NCBI GenBank assembly: GCA_964621185.1
Contig: CAZULM010000023.1
Coordinates: forward strand, 21,909 to 85,908
Source: M3007 sp964621185
Lineage (GTDB): Bacteria > Bacteroidota > Bacteroidia > Chitinophagales > Saprospiraceae
Length of the DNA: 64,000 nucleotides
Direction: 5' to 3'
Shown here: positions 44,548 through 52,534 of the stretch, piece after piece
Layout of the letters: each line of letters opens with the position of its first letter
Numbering within the stretch: the stretch's first letter is position 1
Made by a program: the position numbers and the translations under genes
Notes under the pieces: model-generated
What the model saw: the letters and a program-made list of their open reading frames with translations, nothing else
Database searches by the model: none
What the model was told of the DNA's origin: nothing

Positions 44548-45195
44548 ATGCCGTTTTCAACCGCTCAATCGCTCAAACAAAATACCGTGGATATTACCAG
44601 CGCAGATTTTACCTGTTCGTACCCCAAAGTGACCGATTGCCCCCCAGGCGGGCCGACAGAATTTGCTTTTATTGGCCGTTCCAACGTCGGGAAATCGTCC
44701 CTGATAAACATGCTGACGGGAAGAAAAGGGCTGGCCAAGGTTTCCGGCACACCGGGGAAGACCAGGCTCATCAATTTTTTCCTGATCAACAATGCCTGGC
44801 ACTTGGTCGATTTGCCCGGCTACGGCTTCGCCAAGCTGCCAAAAAAGGAGCAGCGGAAACTGGCCGACATGATCGATGGCTATTTGCAGCACCGCGAACA
44901 GATGGCGCTCGCCTTTGTGCTCGTGGATTCGAACATCCCGCCCACCAAGATCGACATGGAATTCATCAATTGGTTGGGAGAGCATGGTGTCCCCTTTGCC
45001 ATCCTGTTCACCAAGAGCGACCGGATCGGGAAGCTCACGCTGGAAAAAAACGTCAACCTTTTCCTGGAAGAATTAGCAAAAACCTGGGAGAACCCGCCCC
45101 CATATTTCATTACCTCCTCAGAACACCGGACTGGCCGCGAGGAAGTGCTGAACTACATCGCAAAAGTGATCAAGCAGATCAAGGCCACAGCTTGA
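44548..45195 (+). CDS. engB: Ribosome biogenesis GTPase EngB/YihA
   Basis: TrmE-Era-EngA-EngB-Septin GTPase required for late 50S assembly. G1 is GRSNVGKSS near residue 49, G2/switch I SGTPGKTRLINFF, G3 DLPGYGFAK, G4 FTKSDRIG and G5 TSSEHRTG. Start ATG 44548 (MPFSTAQSL) gives a 215-residue protein of normal length; the upstream extension has no promoter and no conserved sequence. It ends back-to-back with the following convergent gene. Confidence 0.95.
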   Translation: MPFSTAQSLKQNTVDITSADFTCSYPKVTDCPPGGPTEFAFIGRSNVGKSSLINMLTGRKGLAKVSGTPGKTRLINFFLINNAWHLVDLPGYGFAKLPKKEQRKLADMIDGYLQHREQMALAFVLVDSNIPPTKIDMEFINWLGEHGVPFAILFTKSDRIGKLTLEKNVNLFLEELAKTWENPPPYFITSSEHRTGREEVLNYIAKVIKQIKATA

Positions 45196-46569
45196 TCAGC
45201 GCTCCACCGGGGCATACCCGAACTGCCCGAATTTCAGGATGGTCAGCCGGGTGTTTTCGATGTAGTCGGGCATGCTCGCACCGCTGTCTAAGCCACCGCT
45301 GTACACCCGTGCGAAAGCAAAATCGCCATGAAGCCCTTTGAAGGTCTCCCTGCCCAGGTATTCGGGGAATGACAGGCCGTACCGCGACAGCATCCGCGCC
45401 GTGAACAAGGTCACATCATAGCCGTTAAAGGCATCGTCATCGGGGATAGTGCCCGTTGATGCGTAGAACTTTTGTTGAAACTCCTTCACTTCGTCGGCTT
45501 TGTAGTCGATATAGGAGGAAACGCTGATGTGCACGTTCATCTCCCGGAGGTATTCCGCGTCGATTACCTCGAAGCCGCGCCATTGGGGCATTCCATATAC
45601 TTCTACCTTGTTGCTTCCTTTCACTTCTTTGAGCTTGCGCAGGAATGCCATGACAAAATCCTGGCTCGACCAAGTTGGCAGGATGAAAACGGAGGTCCTG
45701 CCCGGTTTTATGTAGCGCCGGAGCTCCGCCTTGTCAAAATTGGTGGCCGCATCCGGCAGGATCAGCTCTGCGAATGGTGTTGTGCCGCCCAGCCCGACAT
45801 TGGCGTTCTGAAAATACGGCAACCGGTCCGACTCCTTGCTCTTGCACACCAGCGTGACCGCATCGACGCTGTGCGATTGCCTGACATAGCGGGTGATGGC
45901 GACGCAATGCGCTTGCAAGGAAGGGTTTGTCTGGACGAAATCGGGGTTTTGGGCGGTCAGGTTGGCACTGGGGGAATCGGGCGAAACCACGATCTTGCGC
46001 CGTGCTTTTGCCCATTTTGCGAAGGTTTCCACGTGCGAGCTGCGCACGGGCCCTATGAAAACGGAGGGCTTTTCAATCCTGGGATTGGTGCTCAGCAATG
46101 CCTGAAAATCGGCATCGCTGGCCTGGGTGTCCAATACATCGACCACCAGGTTTATGTTTTCTTCGCGAGAAATCTGCTCCAGGGCGATTTTTGCGCCGCT
46201 GTAAAACTGAAGTGCCAGGGCGCTCCGCTCCGGCACGCTCGCGCCAGTGGCCTGGTTGGTCAGGAAGGGCAACAAAAAGGCAATCTGGTAGGTGTCGCCG
46301 GCTTGGGCAGGGCGTTCGCCTGGACGGTTCGGCTTGTTATTGATGGGTGGTTTAGAAGTATTGGGCGTCCAGCGGATGGTATCGATGGGCTCGTTCTTGC
46401 CCGGCACCGGCTTTGCCGGTTTGTAAGGCTTGGGGGGCGCCGGGCGCGTGCTGCGCTTGGAAGGGTCGCAGGCAACGAGGGAAAAAATAGCCAGCGCCAC
46501 AAAAGGCAAAAGCGCGAAAAAAGCGCTTGATATGAGCGGTTTATGTCTCTTTTCAGGAATGTTGGTCAT
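45196..46569 (-). CDS. Periplasmic-binding-protein-like lipoprotein, 457 aa
   Basis: An N-terminal extension (MTNIPEKRHK) precedes a lipoprotein signal with lipobox FSLVAC (Cys near 34) and a proline/lysine-rich linker of about 60 residues. The main domain (from YQIAFLLPFL) is a type I periplasmic-binding fold of the amino acid/leucine-binding family: RSALALQFYSGAKIALEQ, SVFIGPVRSSHVETFAKW, KVEVYGMPQW, TSLF-like strands and a final lobe ending QFGYAPVER. Most Bacteroidota members of this type carry LysM repeats before this domain; here there are none. The gene follows yidD by 56 bp on the same strand. Confidence 0.85.
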   Translation of the reverse strand: MTNIPEKRHKPLISSAFFALLPFVALAIFSLVACDPSKRSTRPAPPKPYKPAKPVPGKNEPIDTIRWTPNTSKPPINNKPNRPGERPAQAGDTYQIAFLLPFLTNQATGASVPERSALALQFYSGAKIALEQISREENINLVVDVLDTQASDADFQALLSTNPRIEKPSVFIGPVRSSHVETFAKWAKARRKIVVSPDSPSANLTAQNPDFVQTNPSLQAHCVAITRYVRQSHSVDAVTLVCKSKESDRLPYFQNANVGLGGTTPFAELILPDAATNFDKAELRRYIKPGRTSVFILPTWSSQDFVMAFLRKLKEVKGSNKVEVYGMPQWRGFEVIDAEYLREMNVHISVSSYIDYKADEVKEFQQKFYASTGTIPDDDAFNGYDVTLFTARMLSRYGLSFPEYLGRETFKGLHGDFAFARVYSGGLDSGASMPDYIENTRLTILKFGQFGYAPVER

Positions 46570-46625
46570 AACAGTTTGGCAATTAGCCCTTTAGAGCTCA
46601 GGCAAAATTAAGCTTTATAAAACAT

Positions 46626-46886
46626 TCAAGAACCCTTCTCTTCGCCCCCGCCCTTCTTCGGCACGGGGTCGTGCATCGGGTGCTCGCTCCAAGGATGGCA
46701 GCGCAGTATCCGCTTTGCCGCCAGGTAAGTGCCCTTGAAGATGCCCCATTCCTGGATGGCCTCGATGGCATAGTGGGAGCAGCTGGGCTGGTAGCGGCAC
46801 TTGTTCGCGCCCAGCATCGGGGAGAGCAACAGTTGGTAGGCCCGGATGGGAAGAATGAGGATTTGTTTGAGAATGGCGGAAAACAT
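46626..46886 (-). CDS. yidD: Membrane protein insertion efficiency factor YidD
   Basis: Small cytoplasmic protein that supports YidC-mediated membrane insertion. The complete 86-residue frame contains the family core LLSPMLGANKCRYQPSCSHYA, GIFKGTYLAAKRILRCHPW. A TAnnTTTG motif lies immediately before its start, so the leader is very short. It is followed by the lipoprotein gene on the same strand. Confidence 0.94.
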   Translation of the reverse strand: MFSAILKQILILPIRAYQLLLSPMLGANKCRYQPSCSHYAIEAIQEWGIFKGTYLAAKRILRCHPWSEHPMHDPVPKKGGGEEKGS

Positions 46887-46891
46887 GGTTG

Positions 46892-46899
46892 CAAAGGTA
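46892..46899 (-). promoter_or_regulatory. -7 promoter element of yidD
   Basis: Reads TACCTTTG on the minus strand, ending five bases before the yidD ATG; perfect TAnnTTTG. The 3' end of the decayed frame on the plus strand begins next to it. Confidence 0.6.
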
Positions 46900-46906
46900 A
46901 GCGGTA

Positions 46907-47554
46907 GTGCCGCATTATTTCTCTCTTGAAAACGACACCCTGTTTTATTACAGCCCCGGGCAGGAAAAGTTCCAGGTGTTCTTTGTTTTCAACAGGCAAA
47001 AAGGCGATACCCTGCGCTTGGATTTTCCCGACCAGTTGCCTGGCTTTACGGCGCTCTATCGCTTGGTGATCGACACCGTATTTTCCGTCGATTTCGATGG
47101 AGTGGCTTTGAAAAAATACAAAACCAGGGGCATTGATTGGGCAGGTTTTGTGGGGCAGGGATACATCCTTGACCGGATTGGCATCCCAGGATGGTTTTTC
47201 CCCAAATATTTGATCGGGATACCGGAAGGGCCTGGAGAAATCCGGTGTTATGCCGATGCGGAAATTGACACCAATTTCCGCGCATACCCTTGCGACTACC
47301 ATTTGCACTCAAAAAGTTCCGAACCCAATAGGAACAGTACCATACGGATTTACCCAAACCCGACTTCGAGTACCCTCTTTTTTGAGCCGGCCGAGGCAAT
47401 TGAGTGTGCCTATTTGTACAGCCTTACCGGTCAATTGGTGGCTTCAAGCACCAGCACCATGCTTGACCTTGGTGGGCTTCTATACAGGTGTTATTTGGTA
47501 AAGCTGTGCCTTTACAGCGGAAAGGGGCTGTGGAAAAAGGTGGTCAAAGGCTGA
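46907..47554 (+). pseudogene. 5'-truncated T9SS cargo gene, probably decayed
   Basis: The frame opens at a GTG directly after an in-frame stop and has no signal peptide; no ATG start is near. Its body (YSPGQEKFQVFFVFNRQKGD, GWFFPKYLIGIPEGPGEI) looks like the middle of a secreted protein, and the end is a T9SS sorting domain (IRIYPNPTSSTLFFEPAE, AYLYSLTGQLVAS). Near 47,475-47,495 the expected GLPTGVYLVKL reads GLLYRCYLVKL, which is consistent with a +1 and a -1 indel a dozen bases apart. The 5' part seems to have been lost at the junction with the yidD promoter. Confidence 0.7.
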
Positions 47555-47584
47555 ATTCTTCTGCTTTTTTGGCGATAGGTGGTT

Positions 47585-47612
47585 GGTAGCGCGACATTTA
47601 TGTCGCGCTACC
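47585..47612. repeat. Palindromic repeat, 13-bp arms
   Basis: Arms ggtagcgcgacat (47585-47597) and atgtcgcgctacc (47600-47612) with a 2-nt loop; also a potential terminator for the gene ending at 47616. A closely similar sequence is at 56450-56474. Confidence 0.88.
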
Positions 47613-47615
47613 GTA

Positions 47616-48245
47616 TCATTTATTGTTCGTCACCGTCCCCGAGCCCGACACCGCCGTTTTCACCTTCCCCTTCACGCCCAGCTTCACGTCTCCAGAGCCC
47701 GAAATGGCCACATCTGCTGAAGAGCCGCTCAATTCTGTGGCGTTCACGTCGCCGGAGCCGGAAATCGCGATGCCCTGGCTTTCAGCCTTGCCGCTGAGGG
47801 TCATGTCACTGCTGCCGGAAATGGCGACGCCAAGGTCTTGCACGTCGAATGCGCCCTTGAAATCGCCGGAACCGCTGGTCGCCAATTTGAATTTATCGCC
47901 TTTGATCACGGAAAGCGCCTCTATGTCCGATGAACCACTGTTGGCAATTTCTGTTACCTGACGATATGTGACGGTGATTTTGGCCTTAAAGTTGCGCCAG
48001 TTGCCGTTTTTGGTCCTGATCTGCAAGGTGTTGCCCTTTACTTCTGTGACAATGTTTTCGGGGTCGATGCCGCTAACGTCTAACTTGACGCTTTCCGAAC
48101 TGCTTTCCTGCAAAAAAACCTTGTCATATCCCCCGGAAATGGCTATCTTGCTGAATGTGGGCAAGGTGCGGGTGACGCTCGATTGGCCGAGCAGGAAAAA
48201 CGGGGCAAGGAAAAAGCATACGGAAACAAATAGATTTTTCATCAT
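47616..48245 (-). CDS. DUF2807 exported beta-helix protein, 209 aa
   Basis: Signal peptide (MMKNLFVSVCFFLAPFFLLG) followed by the DUF2807 domain: TLPTFSKIAISGGYDKVFLQ, then repeated turns SGSSDIEA, SGSGDFKG, SGSSDMTL, SGSGDVNA, SGSGDVKL and SGSGTVTN at roughly 17-20 residue intervals, as in the paralogue at 3277. Envelope location is predicted. Either Met of the MM pair could be the start. Function unknown. Confidence 0.88.
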   Translation of the reverse strand: MMKNLFVSVCFFLAPFFLLGQSSVTRTLPTFSKIAISGGYDKVFLQESSSESVKLDVSGIDPENIVTEVKGNTLQIRTKNGNWRNFKAKITVTYRQVTEIANSGSSDIEALSVIKGDKFKLATSGSGDFKGAFDVQDLGVAISGSSDMTLSGKAESQGIAISGSGDVNATELSGSSADVAISGSGDVKLGVKGKVKTAVSGSGTVTNNK

Positions 48246-48361
48246 TGAAAAGGTGTTGGTTGGTGTGGAAAGATGTTTCCCAAGCATAGACAAGCCTGGC
48301 AGAAAAGCGTTGCTTCGCCAGGCTTCTTTATCACTTTTCGGCACAAACTTCAAAATCCGTT

Positions 48362-48369
48362 TACTTTTG
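48362..48369 (+). promoter_or_regulatory. -7 promoter element of topA
   Basis: TACTTTTG (TAnnTTTG), 19 bases before the topA ATG. Confidence 0.5.
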
Positions 48370-48388
48370 CGCCCGAATTCAATTCGAT

Positions 48389-50947
48389 ATGTCAAAAAAA
48401 TTACTCATAGTAGAATCGCCGGCAAAGGCGAAAACCATCGAAAAATACTTAGGCGACGATTTTACCGTAAAATCATCCTACGGCCATATCCGCGACCTTG
48501 AAAAAGGGAACGACCTGGGCGTGGACGTGAACAACGGCTACAAGCCCAACTACGTCATACCCAACGACAAGCACAAGACCGTCAAGGAATTGCGCGACAG
48601 CGCTGCCAAAGTCTCAGAAGTGTGGCTCGCAACGGACGAAGACCGGGAGGGAGAGGCCATCAGCTGGCATTTGTGCGAGGTGCTCAAGCTCAATCCCGCC
48701 ACTACCAAGCGCATCGTGTTCCACGAGATCACCAAGCCCGCCATCCAAAAGGCCGTGCAGAACCCGCGCAGCCTCGACATGAACGTGGTGAACGCCCAAC
48801 AGGCCAGGCGCGTGCTCGACCGCCTCGTGGGCTGGGAATTGAGCGGCCTGCTGTGGAAAAAAGTGAAGGGCCAATTGTCGGCAGGGCGTGTGCAGTCCGT
48901 CACCGTTAAATTAGTGGTGGAGCGCGAACGGGAGATCCAAAATTTCAATGCCACGCCTTATTTTAAGATCGTGGCGCAGTTTTTTGCCAAAAACAGCCAG
49001 GGGAAAGTTGTTACCTTCAAAGCCGAAAGCCCGGCCCGTTTCGACGATGCAGGTGGCGCAGAAGCTTTTTTGCAAAAATGTATCAACGCAAAATTCACGG
49101 TAAGCGCCATCGACGTGCGGCCCACCCGCCGCAGGCCGGCGCCGCCCTTCACCACCTCTACCCTGCAACAGGAAGCCAGCCGCAAAATGGGCTATTCGGT
49201 GAACCGCACCATGTCGCTGGCGCAAAAGCTGTACGAAGAAGGGTATATCACCTATATGCGTACCGATTCCACCAACTTGTCTGAAACGGCCATCCAGGCG
49301 ATGGGCGCTGAAATTGTGAAACAGTTTGGCAAAGAATACCACCACGAGCGCCGCTTCAAGACCAAAAACGAGTCGGCGCAGGAAGCGCACGAGGCCATCC
49401 GACCAACTTATGTGGAGCGCCAGAGCATCAGCGGCAACCGCGACGAGCAGCGGCTGTACGAGCTGATCTGGAAACGCGCCATGGCTTCCCAGATGTCGGA
49501 CGCGGAATTGGAAAAGACAACGGTCGATATCGCCATCAGCACCCATCCCGACGGGAAATTGGTGGCTGAGGGCGAAGTGCTGAAGTTCGACGGCTTTTTG
49601 AAGCTGTACATCGAGAGCAGCGACGACGAGGAGGAAGAAGCACAGGGCATGTTGCCGCCCCTGGCAAAAGGCCAGGCGCTCGACCTCGACGACATGGTGG
49701 CCACGGAGAAGTTTACCCGCCCCCCGGCAAGATACACCGAGGCCAGCTTAGTGAAAAAGTTAGAAGAACTGGGCATTGGCCGCCCCAGCACCTACGCACC
49801 GACGATTTCCAAGATCATGGAAGCCAACCGGGGCTATGTGGTGAAGGAAAGCCGTGAAGGCGAAGAACGGACATATCAGGTCATTACCCTGAAAAACAAC
49901 CAGTTGAGCAAAAAGAAAGGGAAAGAGATCACGGGCACGACCAAGAACGTGCTGTACCCTACCGATATGGGCATGATCGTCAGCGATTTCCTCGACGAGC
50001 ATTTCAAAAAAGTGATGGACTACGGCTTCACCGCCAGCGTGGAAGCCGAGTTCGACCACATCGCGGAAGGCAAAAAGGAGTGGTCAAAAATGATAGACGG
50101 GTTTTACATGCCCTTCCATGCCACGGTGGAAAAGACCTTGAAAGAGGCCGACCGCGCCAGCGGGGAGCGCATCCTGGGCGCCGACCCGGAAACCGGGCGC
50201 ACCGTGCTGGTGCGCATGAGCAGCCTGGGCCGCCCGGTGATACAGATCGGCACGGGCGACGAGCTGGCGAAAGGCGAGAAGCCCCGCTATGCTAACCTGC
50301 GCCCCGGACAGACACTTGAAAACGTGACGCTGGAAGAAGCGCTCAACAGCTTTGCCCTGCCACGGGCATTGGGCGAGTTCGAGGGCGAGATGCTGGAGGT
50401 CAACACCGGCCGCTATGGCCCCTACGTCAAATTTGGCAGCACTTTTGTCTCGCTCAACCGTGGCGAAGACCCTTTTGAAACAACCTACGAGCGGGCTGTG
50501 GAGCTGGTGAAGGCCAAATTGGAGGCCGACCGGCCGTTAGGCACCTACCAAAACGTGCCGTTCACCAAGGGCAAAGGCCGTTTTGGGCCCTTTATAAAAT
50601 GGGCGGAGCTGTTCATCAACATACCGGCGCGCTACAAATTCGACACCATCACGCCCCAGCAAGCCATAGAGCTGATCGAGGCCAAAATAGAGAAAGAAGC
50701 CAACCGCTACATCCACCACTGGCCAGAGGCCAACATATCGGTGGAGAACGGGCGCTGGGGGCCGTTTGTCAAGTTCGGGAAAAAGATCGTGAACCTGCCC
50801 AGGGTGGATGGCGGGAAAATGACCGCCGACCATGCGCAGACACTGACTTTGGAAGATGTAAAGAAAATCATCGCAGCAGAGGTGCCTGGGGCATTTGAGG
50901 AGAAAAAGGCAGCGGGGAAGAAAAAGGCGGCGCCGAAAGGGAAGTAG
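48389..50947 (+). CDS. topA: DNA topoisomerase I (type IA)
   Basis: Relaxes negative supercoils. The Toprim domain opens with KLLIVESPAKAKTIEKYL and contains DEDREGEAISWH; the catalytic Tyr289 is in YITYMRTDSTNLS. The C-terminal part (about 570-830) has four topoisomerase C-terminal repeats, such as GRYGPYVKFGSTFVSL and GRFGPFIKWAELF and GRWGPFVKFGKKIVNL, instead of zinc-ribbon fingers, and ends with a lysine/alanine tail (KKAAGKKKAAPKGK). 852 residues, normal for Bacteroidota. Confidence 0.97.
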   Translation: MSKKLLIVESPAKAKTIEKYLGDDFTVKSSYGHIRDLEKGNDLGVDVNNGYKPNYVIPNDKHKTVKELRDSAAKVSEVWLATDEDREGEAISWHLCEVLKLNPATTKRIVFHEITKPAIQKAVQNPRSLDMNVVNAQQARRVLDRLVGWELSGLLWKKVKGQLSAGRVQSVTVKLVVEREREIQNFNATPYFKIVAQFFAKNSQGKVVTFKAESPARFDDAGGAEAFLQKCINAKFTVSAIDVRPTRRRPAPPFTTSTLQQEASRKMGYSVNRTMSLAQKLYEEGYITYMRTDSTNLSETAIQAMGAEIVKQFGKEYHHERRFKTKNESAQEAHEAIRPTYVERQSISGNRDEQRLYELIWKRAMASQMSDAELEKTTVDIAISTHPDGKLVAEGEVLKFDGFLKLYIESSDDEEEEAQGMLPPLAKGQALDLDDMVATEKFTRPPARYTEASLVKKLEELGIGRPSTYAPTISKIMEANRGYVVKESREGEERTYQVITLKNNQLSKKKGKEITGTTKNVLYPTDMGMIVSDFLDEHFKKVMDYGFTASVEAEFDHIAEGKKEWSKMIDGFYMPFHATVEKTLKEADRASGERILGADPETGRTVLVRMSSLGRPVIQIGTGDELAKGEKPRYANLRPGQTLENVTLEEALNSFALPRALGEFEGEMLEVNTGRYGPYVKFGSTFVSLNRGEDPFETTYERAVELVKAKLEADRPLGTYQNVPFTKGKGRFGPFIKWAELFINIPARYKFDTITPQQAIELIEAKIEKEANRYIHHWPEANISVENGRWGPFVKFGKKIVNLPRVDGGKMTADHAQTLTLEDVKKIIAAEVPGAFEEKKAAGKKKAAPKGK

Positions 50948-51054
50948 CCCGGTTCATAGAAATCGCCAGTATTTGTGCTTTGAGCGCACTTTACGTGGAC
51001 GGATTCTTACAGAAGGACAAAAAGGCACCCAGCTGCCGCCCAACCAATCACCGA

Positions 51055-51696
51055 TCACAGCTCCTGGATAAAAGCCAGCTTCGCCTCCCTGAACCGCTGG
51101 CCACGGAGCACGCGTCGGATACCTTTGGCCGTTTCACGTGGGCCGGTATCGACGGTCATGGTCACCAGCCATTCCGGGAGATTTTCAGCGGAATCGGTGG
51201 AGATAATTTGTTCTGCGTACACCCAGCCGCCCCTTCCGGGGACGAAGCGCCATTTTGTTACCGTGTTTTGGATGCGTTCTATGCCTTTTTTTGCGGGCAA
51301 GTAGCCAGGTACGGGGACATTGGTGATCGTGACCACTTTTGAAACCGGGTCTTGTTTCAATTTGCTGTGCAGGATGATGTCCCGGTCGCTCATGGGCCAA
51401 GGGAAGTCGTACTTGGCGTAGTAGTACATTTCTGTTTCAGAAACGCGGCGCAATTCCTTGGCCTCCACGATTTTGTAGCCCCAGTCGGTATAGGTGCTGA
51501 TGTCGGCGAACATGGTAACGATGCCCGAAAGGGAAGCTTCCAGGCTGGTGGCCAGCTTGATGTGCAGCAGGCCTTCGCTGCGCTGGTGGTAGATGGTGAT
51601 GCCGTCTTTTTGACTTTTAAACTCCCATTTGTTGTCGATCTGGGCGAACGTGGGAGAAAGGGCATAGAAGGAAAATATGAGGGCAAGTGTTTTCAT
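51055..51696 (-). CDS. Exported START-like domain protein, 213 aa
   Basis: Signal peptide (MKTLALIFSFYALSPTFA) followed by a START (lipid-binding helix-grip) domain: EFKSQKDGITIYHQRS, ASLSGIVTMFADISTYTDW, the conserved FPWPMSDRDIILHSK and WRFVPGRGGWVYAEQ, LPEWLVTMTVDTGPRET. Homologous along its whole length to the next gene (51709). A START domain normally binds a hydrophobic ligand; here a periplasmic one is likely. It lies 12 bp from its paralogue in the same direction, with the paralogue being upstream. Confidence 0.88.
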   Translation of the reverse strand: MKTLALIFSFYALSPTFAQIDNKWEFKSQKDGITIYHQRSEGLLHIKLATSLEASLSGIVTMFADISTYTDWGYKIVEAKELRRVSETEMYYYAKYDFPWPMSDRDIILHSKLKQDPVSKVVTITNVPVPGYLPAKKGIERIQNTVTKWRFVPGRGGWVYAEQIISTDSAENLPEWLVTMTVDTGPRETAKGIRRVLRGQRFREAKLAFIQEL

Positions 51697-51708
51697 TTGC
51701 GGCTGGTT

Positions 51709-52359
51709 TCATTCTTTGATATAGGCCAGCTTGGCGCTTTGGTATTTTGGTTGTGAAACGTATCCCCGGATGTTCTTGATGGTTTCCCTGGGGCCTACGT
51801 CGATGGCCATGTTCACCAGCCAATCGGGCAGGTTGCCACCGGGGTCGGAGTAGATATAGTATTCTACGTACAACCATCCGCCCTGGCCTGGCACGATGGT
51901 CCATTTCGTTTTGGCGTTCTTGATGCGCACCACGCCACTGTTTTCGGGCAAGGTCGCCGGCTCCGCCACGCTGGTCGCCACGATTTTCCGGGAAATGGGG
52001 TCTTGCGTGATCCGGTTGTGCATGATGATGTCGCGGTCGTCTAAAGGCCAGGGGAAATCGAGCTTGGAATAATAGACGGACTCTTTGTCGGAAGCCTGGG
52101 AAACAAGTTTCGACTCGGCCACTTTGTAGCCCCAGCCGGGGTAGTTTTCCACTTCGCTGAGCAGGGTGACAAGGCCAGAAAGGCTTGATTTGATGGATGT
52201 GATGAGCTTTAACTCATAGATGTCGGAAGTTTTCCGGTAAAAAACCTTGACATCGTTTTTTTCATTTTTCAGTACCCATCCATCGTTGTCCTGAGCCTGG
52301 ACACCTGAAAAAAAGCAAAAAAAGAACAATGCGCCGAGCGTGTATTTGGTAATGGTCAT
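51709..52359 (-). CDS. Exported START-like domain protein, 216 aa, paralogue
   Basis: Signal peptide (MTITKYTLGALFFFCFFSGV) and a START-like domain: GWVLKNEKNDVKVFYRKT, SSLSGLVTLLSEVENYPGW, DFPWPLDDRDIIMHNR, PGQGGWLYVEYYIYSDPGG, LPDWLVNMAIDVGPRETIKN. ATG 52359 is chosen for the signal peptide. Upstream member of a two-gene unit with the preceding entry; divergent from the lysyl oxidase gene. Confidence 0.88.
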   Translation of the reverse strand: MTITKYTLGALFFFCFFSGVQAQDNDGWVLKNEKNDVKVFYRKTSDIYELKLITSIKSSLSGLVTLLSEVENYPGWGYKVAESKLVSQASDKESVYYSKLDFPWPLDDRDIIMHNRITQDPISRKIVATSVAEPATLPENSGVVRIKNAKTKWTIVPGQGGWLYVEYYIYSDPGGNLPDWLVNMAIDVGPRETIKNIRGYVSQPKYQSAKLAYIKE

Positions 52360-52521
52360 AAATTGTGGTGTGGGCAATCTTTAGGAAATTATGCTTGGGT
52401 AACGTCAAATTGCCCAAGTTGTTTTTAGGTTTGCAAATATGAGGCCGAAAATCCTTTTTAAGAAGAAAATGCCAAAATTGACGCAACAAAATATTCTTCT
52501 TAAGCAGCAGCCTTTCTCCAT

Positions 52522-52529
52522 TATTTTTG
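52522..52529 (+). promoter_or_regulatory. -7 element of the lysyl oxidase gene
   Basis: TATTTTTG matches TAnnTTTG and ends five bases before the chosen ATG at 52535, supporting that start over the longer open frame. Confidence 0.5.
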
Positions 52530-52534
52530 CGACC

